Notes under the pieces: generated by a model
What the model saw: the letters and a program-made list of their open reading frames with translations, nothing else
What the model was told of the DNA's origin: nothing
Database searches by the model: none
Shown here: in pieces, positions 59,480 through 64,000 of the stretch
Numbering within the stretch: position 1 is the first letter of the stretch
How the letters are laid out: the number at the start of each line of letters is the position of its first letter
Assembly: GCA_003260075.1 (NCBI GenBank)
Contig: QLIY01000349.1
Span: 1-64,000 of the forward strand
Reading direction: 5' to 3'
Source of the DNA: Phallusia mammillata
Taxonomy: Eukaryota; Chordata; Ascidiacea; Phlebobranchia; Ascidiidae
DNA: 64,000 nt
Program-made: the position numbers and the translations under genes

Positions 59480-62400
59480 ATCGACAACTTCGGGAATTAA
59501 GGAAAGGTCTTCAAGACGCCAAGAACAGTTTGATAGAAGTTCAGTCTGAAGTTGAAAACGGATCTGAAATATTAAAACGGTTTGTTCAATTGTCATTTAT
59601 TTGAAATAGTTGCATTTTTTTATGTTGGGGCAAACATTTTTTTCCGAACTGCTGGAACTGACTTAAATGCCAAAACTGCTTGGTATATAGTTAAGTTGTT
59701 TTTTTATAGCATTATCCCTGATAATGACAACATTATGTTGAAATGTTTGCAATGGAATGTTTTCATTACATATAAGCACTGTGGCAGTTAAGAAAACTCA
59801 AGTCAAAACTTTCATGACATTGTAGGGACATATTTTGGGTCGCAAATGCGTTTTTTTGCTGGGCATGGAGCATTACTCTATACACTGGATTAGCCCCCTT
59901 TTACTGTTTACAATCGAAAATGTATTGCAATGTTACATTTAGGAAAATAGGTTCCAGTGAAAATGCAATCGCCCTCTTTGAACAGACAAACGCATTTTCA
60001 AAAGTACATTACTAATATATAAGTTATTGTTGCCAGGCATAATATCAAGTTTGTAGAGCTCTTCTGGCAAATGTAATTTTAGATACATTACTAATGTGCA
60101 TTTTTTTAAAGTTCTGCAAAAAATGGAAAAGCAGTGCGTCGCAAGCTATTTTTCTGTTCAAAAATGCGGTAGCTGCTTTTTTAGCAACTATTTCGAAATT
60201 CTAAGAATTACACTTTGTTCTACTTTTAAAACCCACAACAACATCAGGTCAAATTCTTTACTTAGGAAATACCTCTATATGCATGACTGCAAACGACCTA
60301 CTTTTACGGAGCCAGAACCCGCACAAAAAAACCCAGCATTTTTGGTCTCAAATTTCCAAAGTAGAACGGTGTCAAGGGGCCAACATGGCTCGTTGTTATG
60401 CTCGGTTGCTTACTTCTATTAGCTTTACGCGCCCCTGAATTCAAGTTCTGGCCTTGGAAATACCCTTAGCGTTCAAAATAGTGTGACCTGAAGGTTACGG
60501 AGTGCTAAATTTGTGGAAATTCCGTCTAAAATACCGTTGTTGTCTTAATTTCTTATAGAATGTCTTAAGAGGGGAATTTGGCTTTAAAGAAAACCTCGGT
60601 TACGTTTGGACCAAAAATTGTCCGAATTAGGCGAAGATCCGGATTAACCGATGTCGATTAGTTAAAGCCCTACCACATTACATATTATTTGTATCTCGAG
60701 TTTTGTCCGAATTAGGCGAAGATTCGGAGTAACCGATGTCGATTAGTTAAAGCCCTACCACATTACATATTATTTGTATCTCGAGTTTTGTCCGAATTAG
60801 GCGAAGATTCGGATTAACCGATGTCGATTAAAGCCTTACCACATTACAAATCATTTGTACCCCAAGTTTGGCCTGAATTAAGCAAAGATCCGGATTAACC
60901 GAGACTTACTGTATTAGCCAATAGGTTGTTGGATGTGCTATGCTATTGAAATTTGCATGGTAAAATTTTAGGTGCTGTGTTTTTGGTAAAGGGTATACTA
61001 CCTTTATCACTGGTGGTCCAAATTTACCAAAAATAACCCCACTGGCCATTGTAAAGTCGTTTATTATGCAAATACTAATTCGAAACGGACAAAAAGATTA
61101 AAAAACTTGACGTGATAGGAAGGGTAAAAACGTCAACGGTTTACAATCCCGCTATAGTAAATGCAAAACACCTTGTAAAGTAACGGGTCTTATTGAAAAA
61201 CACACAAAGGGTACTACATTATTCATTGGTAAGCAAGCATACCATACGGTGCTTTCCCTAATTTGCATTCAAGTTTCCGTATCAGGGGCAGCCCCGTTTT
61301 GTTTGTGGTTTTTGTCAGTTTACTGTACGCGTGCCTGGGTGTCTATTTCGTAATGCTTGAATGCAAATTTGTCCTTTTTGTGGCCCTGACTTGACGTTCT
61401 TAAAGGGGTTTCGCTGGAATTTAATACCTTTGTCTGTTAGCTGCGAAACTAGGTCACTACCTCGAAAAAAAACGGAACTTTGCCATTGGAAGTGAATGCG
61501 CTAGGTCAGTGGTTCCCAACCTTTTTTGACGCGACCTAACCTAAATACTTCCTAAAATTTTGTTTTGTAACTTCTCGTGACCCATGGACATGTATTCTTA
61601 CCATTTTGGGTGTATTTTTGTCTGCAAATCAGGAAGGCTTTTCGAAAATTACTACGCCAGTCTTGAAAATCAAATCAAATAAATATTATTTGTTTTTTCG
61701 ACCAAACATTTCCATTTAGCTCGAACTTTAGAGCTGGTTTAGAGCATTATCAGCCAGACAACGCTCAACAGTCATCTATAATATAACTTAGGACGTTACA
61801 AACAAAATTAACCATTATCACGCCAAGTTGTCATGAAATAATTATTGGGCAACAATTTATCTGTGAAAAAACGAAATAAAAATGTAGATGCTCTTATTGT
61901 CACATAAACAGGCGACCCAACAAAATTTTTTTAGACGACCCATAGGTTGGGAAACACTGCGCTAGATCACATTTTCTTTTTTACATGGTTTCATGCTTTG
62001 TTGTATTATATTGCTCACGAAACTTATAAATAGACCCTTGTATAGTGTATTTACTTTTTTATAGGTTTACAATTTCGCATATTTATACATCGGAGAATGG
62101 GCCCAATAAGATGTTTTTTTTTAATTGTTGCTTAGCTGCTAAGAAAAAAGAATGGTTTTAGTAGAAATGATGCTATTTTATAAATTTATTGTAGTGTTAT
62201 TTGCAACAATTTTTATCCTCAAATGCATTTGAATTATAGCAGTAACGACCAGTATTTTTTAGTGCGAAATTTGGACCTAAAGCTAAAACAAAACTTTTAA
62301 ATACCACTTTTTTAACGGCCATGCACATATGTGTTATTTAACTGCCTGAAATATTTTTAGAAACACTGCAAAAACCAACAATTTCCCAAAACACGCATTT

Positions 62401-62497
62401 GTATTTTTACAGATTGGGATCAATTGCGGCAACACCTCACACTAACGGCTCTCTAGCACACCCAATGGCCGGTGATGATGCGCCAACGAATCGATAG
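43331..62497 (+). CDS. TBK1: TBK1/IKK-epsilon-like serine/threonine kinase, full gene span
   Basis: This is the kinase that phosphorylates IRF-family factors downstream of nucleic-acid sensors and STING, and autophagy receptors; it acts in the cytosol as a dimer. Sixteen coding exons join in phase. Read here: glycine loop GQGATG (28-33), VAIK-type lysine 50, HRD aspartate 148, DFG aspartate 170, activation-loop serine 185 in [10 protein letters not shown]. Each is 13 residues beyond the human equivalents (K38, D135, D157, S172). A ubiquitin-like domain, long helical scaffold and a C-terminal coiled coil with ILKRLGS follow. Gaps remove part of the kinase C-lobe and part of the linker. The identification rests on domain order and closely matching motifs. 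It could equally be called IKK-epsilon, since invertebrates usually have one gene for both. Confidence 0.95.
43585..43636 (-). ncRNA. Penelope-type hammerhead-like element in TBK1 intron 1 (family B)
   Basis: Antisense to TBK1. On the minus strand: CUGAUAA (G8 changed to A), extra bases, stem II GGCGACCUG facing a weaker arm, then GAAACGUC. The shared terminus GCCAGAAGAGCTC follows. Predicted inactive because of the G8 change. Confidence 0.55.
44078..44221 (+). CDS. TBK1: TBK1 exon 2, kinase N-lobe
   Basis: The acceptor is TTTCTTAG and the donor GAG/GTGCGT; 48 codons in phase 0. It contains EYAIKVFN with the ATP-anchoring lysine and [20 protein letters not shown], which holds the helix C glutamate and the start of strand 4. 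It ends in IEEE as in vertebrate TBK1. Confidence 0.95.
44664..44793 (+). CDS. TBK1: TBK1 exon 3, hinge and helices D-E
   Basis: The acceptor is TTTTTCAACAG and the donor ATA-A/GTAGGT. It encodes [20 protein letters not shown] and [21 protein letters not shown] is the hinge; the xYGLxESEF motif is typical of the family. The donor in phase 1 was chosen over a later GT because it gives VLQHITAGMKHL, the same length as the human segment. Confidence 0.95.
44794..45673. other. TBK1 intron 3 with MITE fragments
   Basis: Intronic. Around 44890-45190 is a palindrome-rich stretch (GGTATCGATAC, CGGTACTTAGTATCGATGG) that looks like a MITE remnant. At 45450-45535 is a fragment of the pogo/Tigger-like family (GCCTTACCACATTACGAATC, CCGGATTTACC). 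No exon seen. Confidence 0.45.
45674..45855 (+). CDS. TBK1: TBK1 exon 4, catalytic and activation loops
   Basis: The acceptor is CTTCAACAG and the donor CTG/GTGAGT; 182 nt. It encodes [13 protein letters not shown] (catalytic loop), [12 protein letters not shown] (metal-binding DFG) and [11 protein letters not shown]. The serine of MSLYG matches the trans-autophosphorylation site Ser172. All catalytic residues are present, so the kinase is predicted active. Confidence 0.97.
46849..46898 (-). ncRNA. hammerhead-like element, family A, left arm of intronic inverted pair
   Basis: In TBK1 intron 4, antisense. On the minus strand: AGCUGCA, CUAAUGA (G5 changed), GACC/GGUC stem II, GAAA, stem III, GUA in place of GUC, UGCAG. 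It is paired head-to-head with 46971-47009. Confidence 0.6.
46971..47009 (+). ncRNA. 5'-truncated hammerhead-like element, family A, right arm of pair
   Basis: Sense to TBK1. Stem II GACC/GGUC, GAAA, CAGU/ACUG with GUGC loop, GUC and UGCAGC are perfect, but the CUGAUGA half is absent (AATAGGCA precedes GACC). It cannot self-cleave in cis. Confidence 0.6.
47179..47219 (+). CDS. TBK1: TBK1 exon 5, truncated by a ten-G run
   Basis: The acceptor is ATATGACAG. It encodes [13 protein letters not shown] plus two bases and then hits ten G (47220-47229), followed by unrelated non-coding sequence. In the family this segment continues for about 40 more residues, with the helix F aspartate (DLWSIG) and the F-G loop. 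None of this is found anywhere up to exon 6, so about 120 coding bases are missing here, hidden by a false join. Confidence 0.9.
47271..47487. mobile_element. hAT-like MITE in TBK1 intron
   Basis: CAGTGGTTCCCAACC at the left and GGTTAGGAACCACTG at the right are inverted. The flanks CTCTAAAG and CTCTAGGT are a decayed 8-bp target duplication. Its right half is copied again after the G run at 47591-47600. Same family as 6449-6737. Confidence 0.75.
47370..47816. repeat. direct duplication around ten-G run (47591-47600)
   Basis: About 215 bp (CATTTAAAACTGGGTC to TATATATATAATT) lies on both sides, with scattered substitutions and a different AT microsatellite length. Allele-like. Confidence 0.75.
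48200..48812. repeat. direct duplication around a G run (48492-48502)
   Basis: About 290 bp is repeated; the right copy has an extra TTTATTTATGAATTTAAACA. The run is 11 G, one of them native. Both copies contain a pseudo version of the exon 6 boundary (CAACTGTTTATTTTGGCA). Confidence 0.75.
48876..48986 (+). CDS. TBK1: TBK1 exon 6, end of kinase C-lobe
   Basis: The acceptor is GTTTATTTAG and the donor CCCA/GTGAGT; 111 nt. The upstream acceptor was preferred over CACCACAG (48892) because the reading [16 protein letters not shown] lines up with the YKIITGKPSGAISGVQ region of the family. It continues to [15 protein letters not shown]. Confidence 0.93.
49050..49226. repeat. direct duplication around ten-G run (49130-49139)
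   Basis: About 80 bp (TTTTATATTTTT through GTGCCTATAGGACTGTGAA) is repeated in TBK1 intron 6, with small indels. Confidence 0.7.
50195..50312 (-). mobile_element. truncated SINE copy in TBK1 intron 6
   Basis: Carries the body (TAGTACGCCAGACCTATTAA, ATCAGCCGGTC), the CTAGAAAAATGTAGCCTGC spacer and the B-box arm (GGATTCAAACCCATGACAGG) of the composite SINE at 20867, then stops in the anticodon arm. Confidence 0.65.
50497..50681. repeat. direct duplication around ten-G run (50583-50592)
   Basis: About 87 bp (TTCAAATAATGTTTATG to TGTTCCTGTTGTTATTT) is repeated with CTACCG against CTGCTG and other single changes. Confidence 0.75.
51410..51589 (+). CDS. TBK1: TBK1 exon 7, kinase end and linker to ubiquitin-like domain
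   Basis: The acceptor is TTGTTTTTTAG and the donor AC/GTAAGT; 180 nt. It encodes [29 protein letters not shown] and [17 protein letters not shown]. These match the family's LLTPVLANILE, the W-F-D-x-F-F motif and the first ubiquitin-like strand with HKIYI. Confidence 0.95.
51840..52096. repeat. direct duplication around ten-G run (51958-51967)
   Basis: About 118 bp (ACCCCAAAAAGTCGATTTTG to ATGTTTTTTCGTG) is repeated in TBK1 intron 7, with an insertion (TATATT) in the right copy. Confidence 0.75.
52212..52404. mobile_element. pogo/Tigger-like MITE in TBK1 intron 7
   Basis: Contains the family blocks TTGTCCGGATCAGGC, GCCTTACCACATTACAAATC and CAGATTAACCGAATC, and ends GGTTTACTGTAG. Compare 28135 and 60594. 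Confidence 0.55.
52455..52654 (+). CDS. TBK1: TBK1 exon 8, ubiquitin-like domain
   Basis: The acceptor is TTGGTTTTTAG and the donor ACC-T/GTAAGT; 200 nt. The read segments [40 protein letters not shown] and PFVLLTSDV follow the strand-helix-strand pattern of the family's ubiquitin-like domain, which regulates substrate access and kinase activation. Conservation is lower than in the kinase, as expected. Confidence 0.92.
52766..53053. repeat. imperfect duplication around a G run (52927-52937)
   Basis: TATATAGCGATTTTTTTTT... to CGCACCGAACTAATTTT occurs on both sides; the left copy has about 45 extra bases. G run of 11. Confidence 0.65.
53073..53123 (-). ncRNA. hammerhead-like element, family A, left arm of inverted pair in TBK1 intron 8
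   Basis: Antisense. On the minus strand: AGCUGCA, CUGAUGA, GACC/GGUC stem II, AAAA in place of GAAA (G12 changed), CAGU/ACUG with GUGA loop, GUC, UACAAG. Stem I is weakened. It forms a near-perfect 65-bp inverted pair with the copy ending at 53294. Confidence 0.65.
53243..53294 (+). ncRNA. hammerhead-like element, family A, right arm of pair
   Basis: Sense to TBK1. AGCUGCA, CUGAUGA, GACC, then AGUUAAAGC in place of GGUCGAAAC, a perfect stem III (CAGU/GUGC/ACUG), GUC and UGCAGCU. Loss of GAAA predicts an inactive ribozyme in the pre-mRNA. Confidence 0.65.
53849..53940. other. 92-base G run, assembly gap in TBK1 intron 8
   Basis: An uninterrupted homopolymer of 92 G in AT-rich intronic DNA, without a flanking duplication. 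It lies 53 bp before exon 9. Read as a filled gap of estimated size, so sequence may be missing here. No exon is missing by phase. Confidence 0.75.
53994..54144 (+). CDS. TBK1: TBK1 exon 9, start of helical scaffold
   Basis: The acceptor is TTTTTTTGGAAG and the donor GA/GTGAGT; 151 nt. It encodes [19 protein letters not shown] and then [20 protein letters not shown]. This matches the family segment with LPKV, a GDASMAK-like motif and the first scaffold helix ending GIRW. It mediates dimer contacts in TBK1. Confidence 0.92.
54428..54491 (+). pseudogene. truncated duplicate of TBK1 exon 10
   Basis: The acceptor TTGTTTCCAG and the first 64 bases of exon 10 are present and then ten G (54492-54501) follow. 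It differs from the full copy at 54771 by one synonymous change (AAAACT against AAAACC). The intron before it is far more diverged than the exon. Allelic copies joined in series are the simplest reading; it should not be annotated as an extra exon. Confidence 0.75.
54771..54872 (+). CDS. TBK1: TBK1 exon 10, scaffold helix
   Basis: The acceptor is TTGTTTCCAG and the donor CA/GTAAGT; 102 nt, with phases that fit exons 9 and 11. It encodes [20 protein letters not shown] and [12 protein letters not shown]. It corresponds to the helix after GIRWLIELI in the family. Confidence 0.9.
56000..56120 (+). CDS. TBK1: TBK1 exon 11, scaffold helix
   Basis: The acceptor is TTTCCTTCAG and the donor CAG/GTAAAA; 121 nt. 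It encodes [20 protein letters not shown] and [14 protein letters not shown]. Sequence match to vertebrates is weak here; the call rests on splice sites, phase and position. Confidence 0.85.
56260..56473. repeat. direct duplication around ten-G run (56362-56371)
   Basis: About 100 bp (GAAGTAAAACGTTGGTAATC to CTGTATGTGGTGTTT) is present twice in intron 11, with two substitutions. Confidence 0.75.
56884..57060. mobile_element. hAT-like end in TBK1 intron 11
   Basis: AGCAGGGATGGCGAACCTTTT resembles hAT (Charlie-type) termini. No matching right end was found, possibly because of the N junction at 57107. Confidence 0.4.
57108..57345. repeat. misplaced copy of intron 13 between an N and a G run
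   Basis: The sequence between N 57107 and G 57335-57345 matches 58406-58634 closely (CCCCTATTTATTGCCTAG to TTTTCTTCACAG, the exon 14 acceptor). One native G plus ten G follow. It appears to be a contig fragment placed about 1.3 kb too early. Confidence 0.8.
57486..57681 (+). CDS. TBK1: TBK1 exon 12, scaffold region
   Basis: The acceptor is TTTTCACCCAG and the donor A/GTAAGA; 196 nt. It encodes [19 protein letters not shown], a charged linker and [19 protein letters not shown], corresponding to the family's LQVLLNCMTEIYYQFKKDK. Phase 0 to phase 1. Confidence 0.9.
58123..58264 (+). CDS. TBK1: TBK1 exon 13, scaffold helix
   Basis: The acceptor is ATTCGTTTCAG and the donor GG/GTAAGT; 142 nt. 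[19 protein letters not shown] matches the conserved (N)EEQIHKFDKQKL motif of TBK1, followed by a helix ending ESTAWFG. Confidence 0.93.
58634..58795 (+). CDS. TBK1: TBK1 exon 14, coiled coil of scaffold
   Basis: The acceptor is TTTTCTTCACAG and the donor CG/GTAAGT; 162 nt. It encodes [20 protein letters not shown] and [20 protein letters not shown], a charged heptad-like helix that matches the end of the dimerization scaffold. Confidence 0.9.
58796..59268. promoter_or_regulatory. TBK1 intron 14 with a cluster of CRE/ATF-like sites
   Basis: TGACGTCAT occurs at 58951, 58988, 59055, 59151 and 59244, and TTACGTCAT at 58972, 59076 and 59134. Part is an imperfect tandem duplication of about 104 bp (58951 to 59055). 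TGACGTCA is the CREB/ATF consensus; a role here is inference, and a decayed satellite is equally possible. Confidence 0.4.
59269..59393 (+). CDS. TBK1: TBK1 exon 15, 5' part, before the 84-G gap
   Basis: The acceptor is TATACTTTAG. From exon 14 phase it reads [20 protein letters not shown] and then [19 protein letters not shown], a Pro/Ser-rich linker like the one between scaffold and C-terminal coiled coil in TBK1. It runs into 84 G at 59394. The frame before the run (codon starts at 59270 plus multiples of 3) does not agree with the frame after it. Confidence 0.8.
59394..59477. other. 84-base G run, gap inside TBK1 exon 15
   Basis: An uninterrupted G homopolymer within coding sequence. Taken literally it would encode polyglycine and shift the frame. 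It is best treated as a gap of unknown true length. It may also hide an intron. Confidence 0.8.
59478..59579 (+). CDS. TBK1: TBK1 exon 15, 3' part, C-terminal coiled coil
   Basis: After the G run: [34 protein letters not shown], donor CG/GTTTGT. It matches the adaptor-binding coiled coil of TBK1 (the site for TANK, NAP1 and SINTBAD), which ends NNHILERFGSL. The GTTTGT donor is weak but the phase fits exon 16. Confidence 0.9.
60056..60085 (-). mobile_element. Penelope-like terminus fragment
   Basis: GAGCTCTTCTGGCAAATGTA is the terminus next to the family B hammerheads at 30748 and 43562. Here the ribozyme part is absent, so the fragment is truncated. Confidence 0.5.
60594..60913. mobile_element. 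pogo/Tigger-like MITE with internal 85-bp tandem units
   Basis: AAAACCTCGGTTACG at the left and GAGACTTACTGTA at the right resemble the family ends. TCCGAATTAGGCGAAGAT starts at 60621, 60706 and 60791, an 85-bp period, with a partial fourth unit. It is in TBK1 intron 15. Confidence 0.65.
61507..61959. mobile_element. hAT-like MITE in TBK1 intron 15 with target duplication
   Basis: CAGTGGTTCCCAACCTTTTTT at the left faces GGTTGGGAAACACTG at the right, with GCGACC and GGCGACCC/CGACCCA inside. CGCTAGGT (before 61507) and CGCTAGAT (61960-61967) form an 8-bp duplication with one change. Confidence 0.8.
62413..62497 (+). CDS. TBK1: TBK1 exon 16, C terminus and stop
   Basis: The acceptor is TATTTTTACAG. 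Completing the split arginine codon gives [19 protein letters not shown] and GDDAPTNR, then TAG at 62495-62497. ILKRLGS corresponds to ILERFGS of TBK1, near the true C terminus in vertebrates. The tail is Thr/Pro/Asp-rich. Confidence 0.92.
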
Positions 62498-63741
62498 AAA
62501 AAAGAAAAAGGGCGCGAGAGACTTTGTGATGGACCCCAGCGGTCCGGACTAACACTTCTCTCGCGTTGCCAATTTCACTTAGCAATTGTTTATTTTTATT
62601 CGACACCAAGCACATGGCTGCATTGCGGCAATTACTCGATTTTTTATGTTTAAATTATGCTTTGTTTTATTCTTTTTCTTCTTTTGCTCTGTAGTGATGG
62701 TATTTTTGCGCCTTTTTGCTATTTTTATAACAGCGAGGCATGAAAACTTCTTATTTTAGCTTTTAAATGATGTCATTTTGATCGCAATTTCCAAATAACT
62801 AATTTTTTTCATGTAAATTCAGTAAAAATCAACTTTCAATCCTTGCAAGTCTAAAAAAACGGAAACTATTTTTTTTACAGCTTTGAAAAAAATGTCCCGC
62901 GGTCTCATTCATAAAAACTCGATCGAAAAATATGTGAACTCAAAGCGCTGAAGTTTCAATTTCTAGTTGCCGCATTTGCACGTTAAATTCGCTTATGACG
63001 TCACAATTGCCCTTGTCGTGCTGTTGTTACAATTTCCTTTTTGCTGAAACAGAAATATGACAAATTTAACCAATAATGCCAATGATTTGTATTTTTGAAG
63101 GCCAGTGTTTCACAAAATTTTCCACTTTGTAGAACATTACATTAATTTCTTGCAAAAAAATGAATGAAAGGCTTTATGAAGCACGCGGGTGATCTTTTTC
63201 AGTGTAACTTTTTTTCGTTCTAATATCTACGTATTTGTCTTTGGCAAACTCTTTGGATAAAATGTGAAAAAATCCCTTAAAAATCACGATTTTATTACAT
63301 AACAAACAGTGGAAATATTTTAAGTGCAATTAAAAGTTTCCGTCGAAGTCTTGTGTCTGAAACGGCCAAGAATGATTTTTAGAATTGGCGCCTAATGAGG
63401 TATTAGCTTTGTCATCTCAAGACTGTTTTTTGGTACGTTAAACAGGCAAGGATTACATCGTTGAAATTTCCATTTTAACACAAAACAAAAGTAAGACTAG
63501 TTGAGTCATCTAGGCTAGGCATTGGTTGTAACTAAATACTTATAAAAATCAACTGCCAAGTCGGAAAAGTTTTTCAATTCTAGGACGTTGCAAAGTGCAG
63601 AAAAGAGCGAATATCAAGGCTATATGATTAGGCAAAAATGTGTGTAACTTTTATGAAAACGGATAATGAGCTATTTGGCTATGTTTCCGAAGATAAATTG
63701 GTTTTGTTTATCAATTTCTGCAGTTTAGATACATATAAAGG
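62498..63741. other. TBK1 3' UTR and downstream DNA
   Basis: AT-rich and non-coding. I find no canonical AATAAA at a convincing distance, so the cleavage site is not placed. A palindromic GAGAGACTTTGTG ... CACTTCTCTCG stretch directly follows the stop. Confidence 0.45.
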
Positions 63742-63873
63742 CGGGATTCAATTTTTTGCAAGCTGGTTCTATCAAAAAAGTCATATTTTGCAGCCGGTTC
63801 TGTTGCAACATCTCATAAAATTTCGTGTGACGGTTCTACAGAACCGGTGCGAAGCGGCTGAATCCCACCACTG
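63742..63873. mobile_element. hAT-like MITE, left end shortened, perfect 8-bp target duplication
   Basis: The right end GAATCCCACCACTG and internal AGAACCGGTGCG match the family at 17815. The left end begins CGGGATTCA, missing the first bases of CAGTGGTGGGATTCA. TATAAAGG lies at 63734-63741 and 63874-63881. Confidence 0.8.
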
Positions 63874-64000
63874 TATAAAGGGGTAATAGCTTAAGTCAGA
63901 AAAGAAACAGGACATTGCAGACATTTTTGCATGAAAACGTTTGGACTAAAAAATAAGTTTGAGAGATGAGTTTATTTCGCTTGGTGTTTATTTCATTTTT

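Noticed and set aside
59233..59604. Polyproline and polyglycine ORFs
   Set aside because: Translations of the 84-G assembly run; the frame conflicts with TBK1 exon 15.
1..64000. CRISPR arrays, bacterial operons, Shine-Dalgarno sites
   Set aside because: Sequence is eukaryotic; the repeats found are transposons or assembly duplications, without regular spacers.

Overview
The window is eukaryotic: AT-rich, intron-rich DNA full of short non-autonomous transposons, with one well-supported gene. That gene is an ortholog of TBK1/IKK-epsilon, the innate-immune and autophagy kinase, on the + strand from about 43331 to 62497. I assembled 16 coding exons, with phases that fit at every readable junction. 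They cover the kinase domain, ubiquitin-like domain, long helical scaffold and C-terminal adaptor-binding coiled coil. The chordate-like domain order, AT richness, dense MITEs (short non-autonomous DNA transposons) and an acceptor site 5 nt before the ATG suggest a tunicate, probably a Ciona-like ascidian. The species is an inference.

Layout. Positions 1-650 hold the last exons of an unrecognised + strand gene. From about 700 to 43300 I find no gene I can defend (one weak exon at 25874-25947). This part is a repeat landscape: hAT-like MITEs with 8-bp target-site duplications, a Mutator-like MITE, pogo/Tigger-like MITEs, a composite tRNA-derived SINE, a 112-bp tandem array, and many RNA-element fragments shaped like hammerhead ribozymes. 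TBK1 and its repeat-rich introns fill 43331-62497. The end of the window is non-coding, with one more MITE.

The most interesting biology is the hammerhead-like set. Family A is a type I hammerhead fold (CUGAUGA core, GACC/GGUC stem II, GAAA, capped stem III, GUC cleavage triplet, 7-bp stem I). It occurs as singles and three times as head-to-head inverted pairs, so the mobile unit seems to end in a ribozyme on each side. The copy at 39444-39495 (minus) keeps the whole core. Families B, C and D have the shorter CUGANGA/GAAACGU layout with a minimal, partly palindromic stem III, as in Penelope-like retroelements. Several copies lie in TBK1 introns, and every sense-strand copy there has a damaged core.

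The assembly itself needs caution. More than 20 junctions carry a run of ten inserted G (one of ten C). At most of them the sequence before the run is repeated after it with allele-like differences. Two longer runs (92 and 84 G) and three single N behave as gaps. These look like unresolved contig joins rather than biology. They truncate TBK1 exon 5, duplicate exon 10, break the frame of exon 15, and copy part of intron 13 upstream of exon 12.
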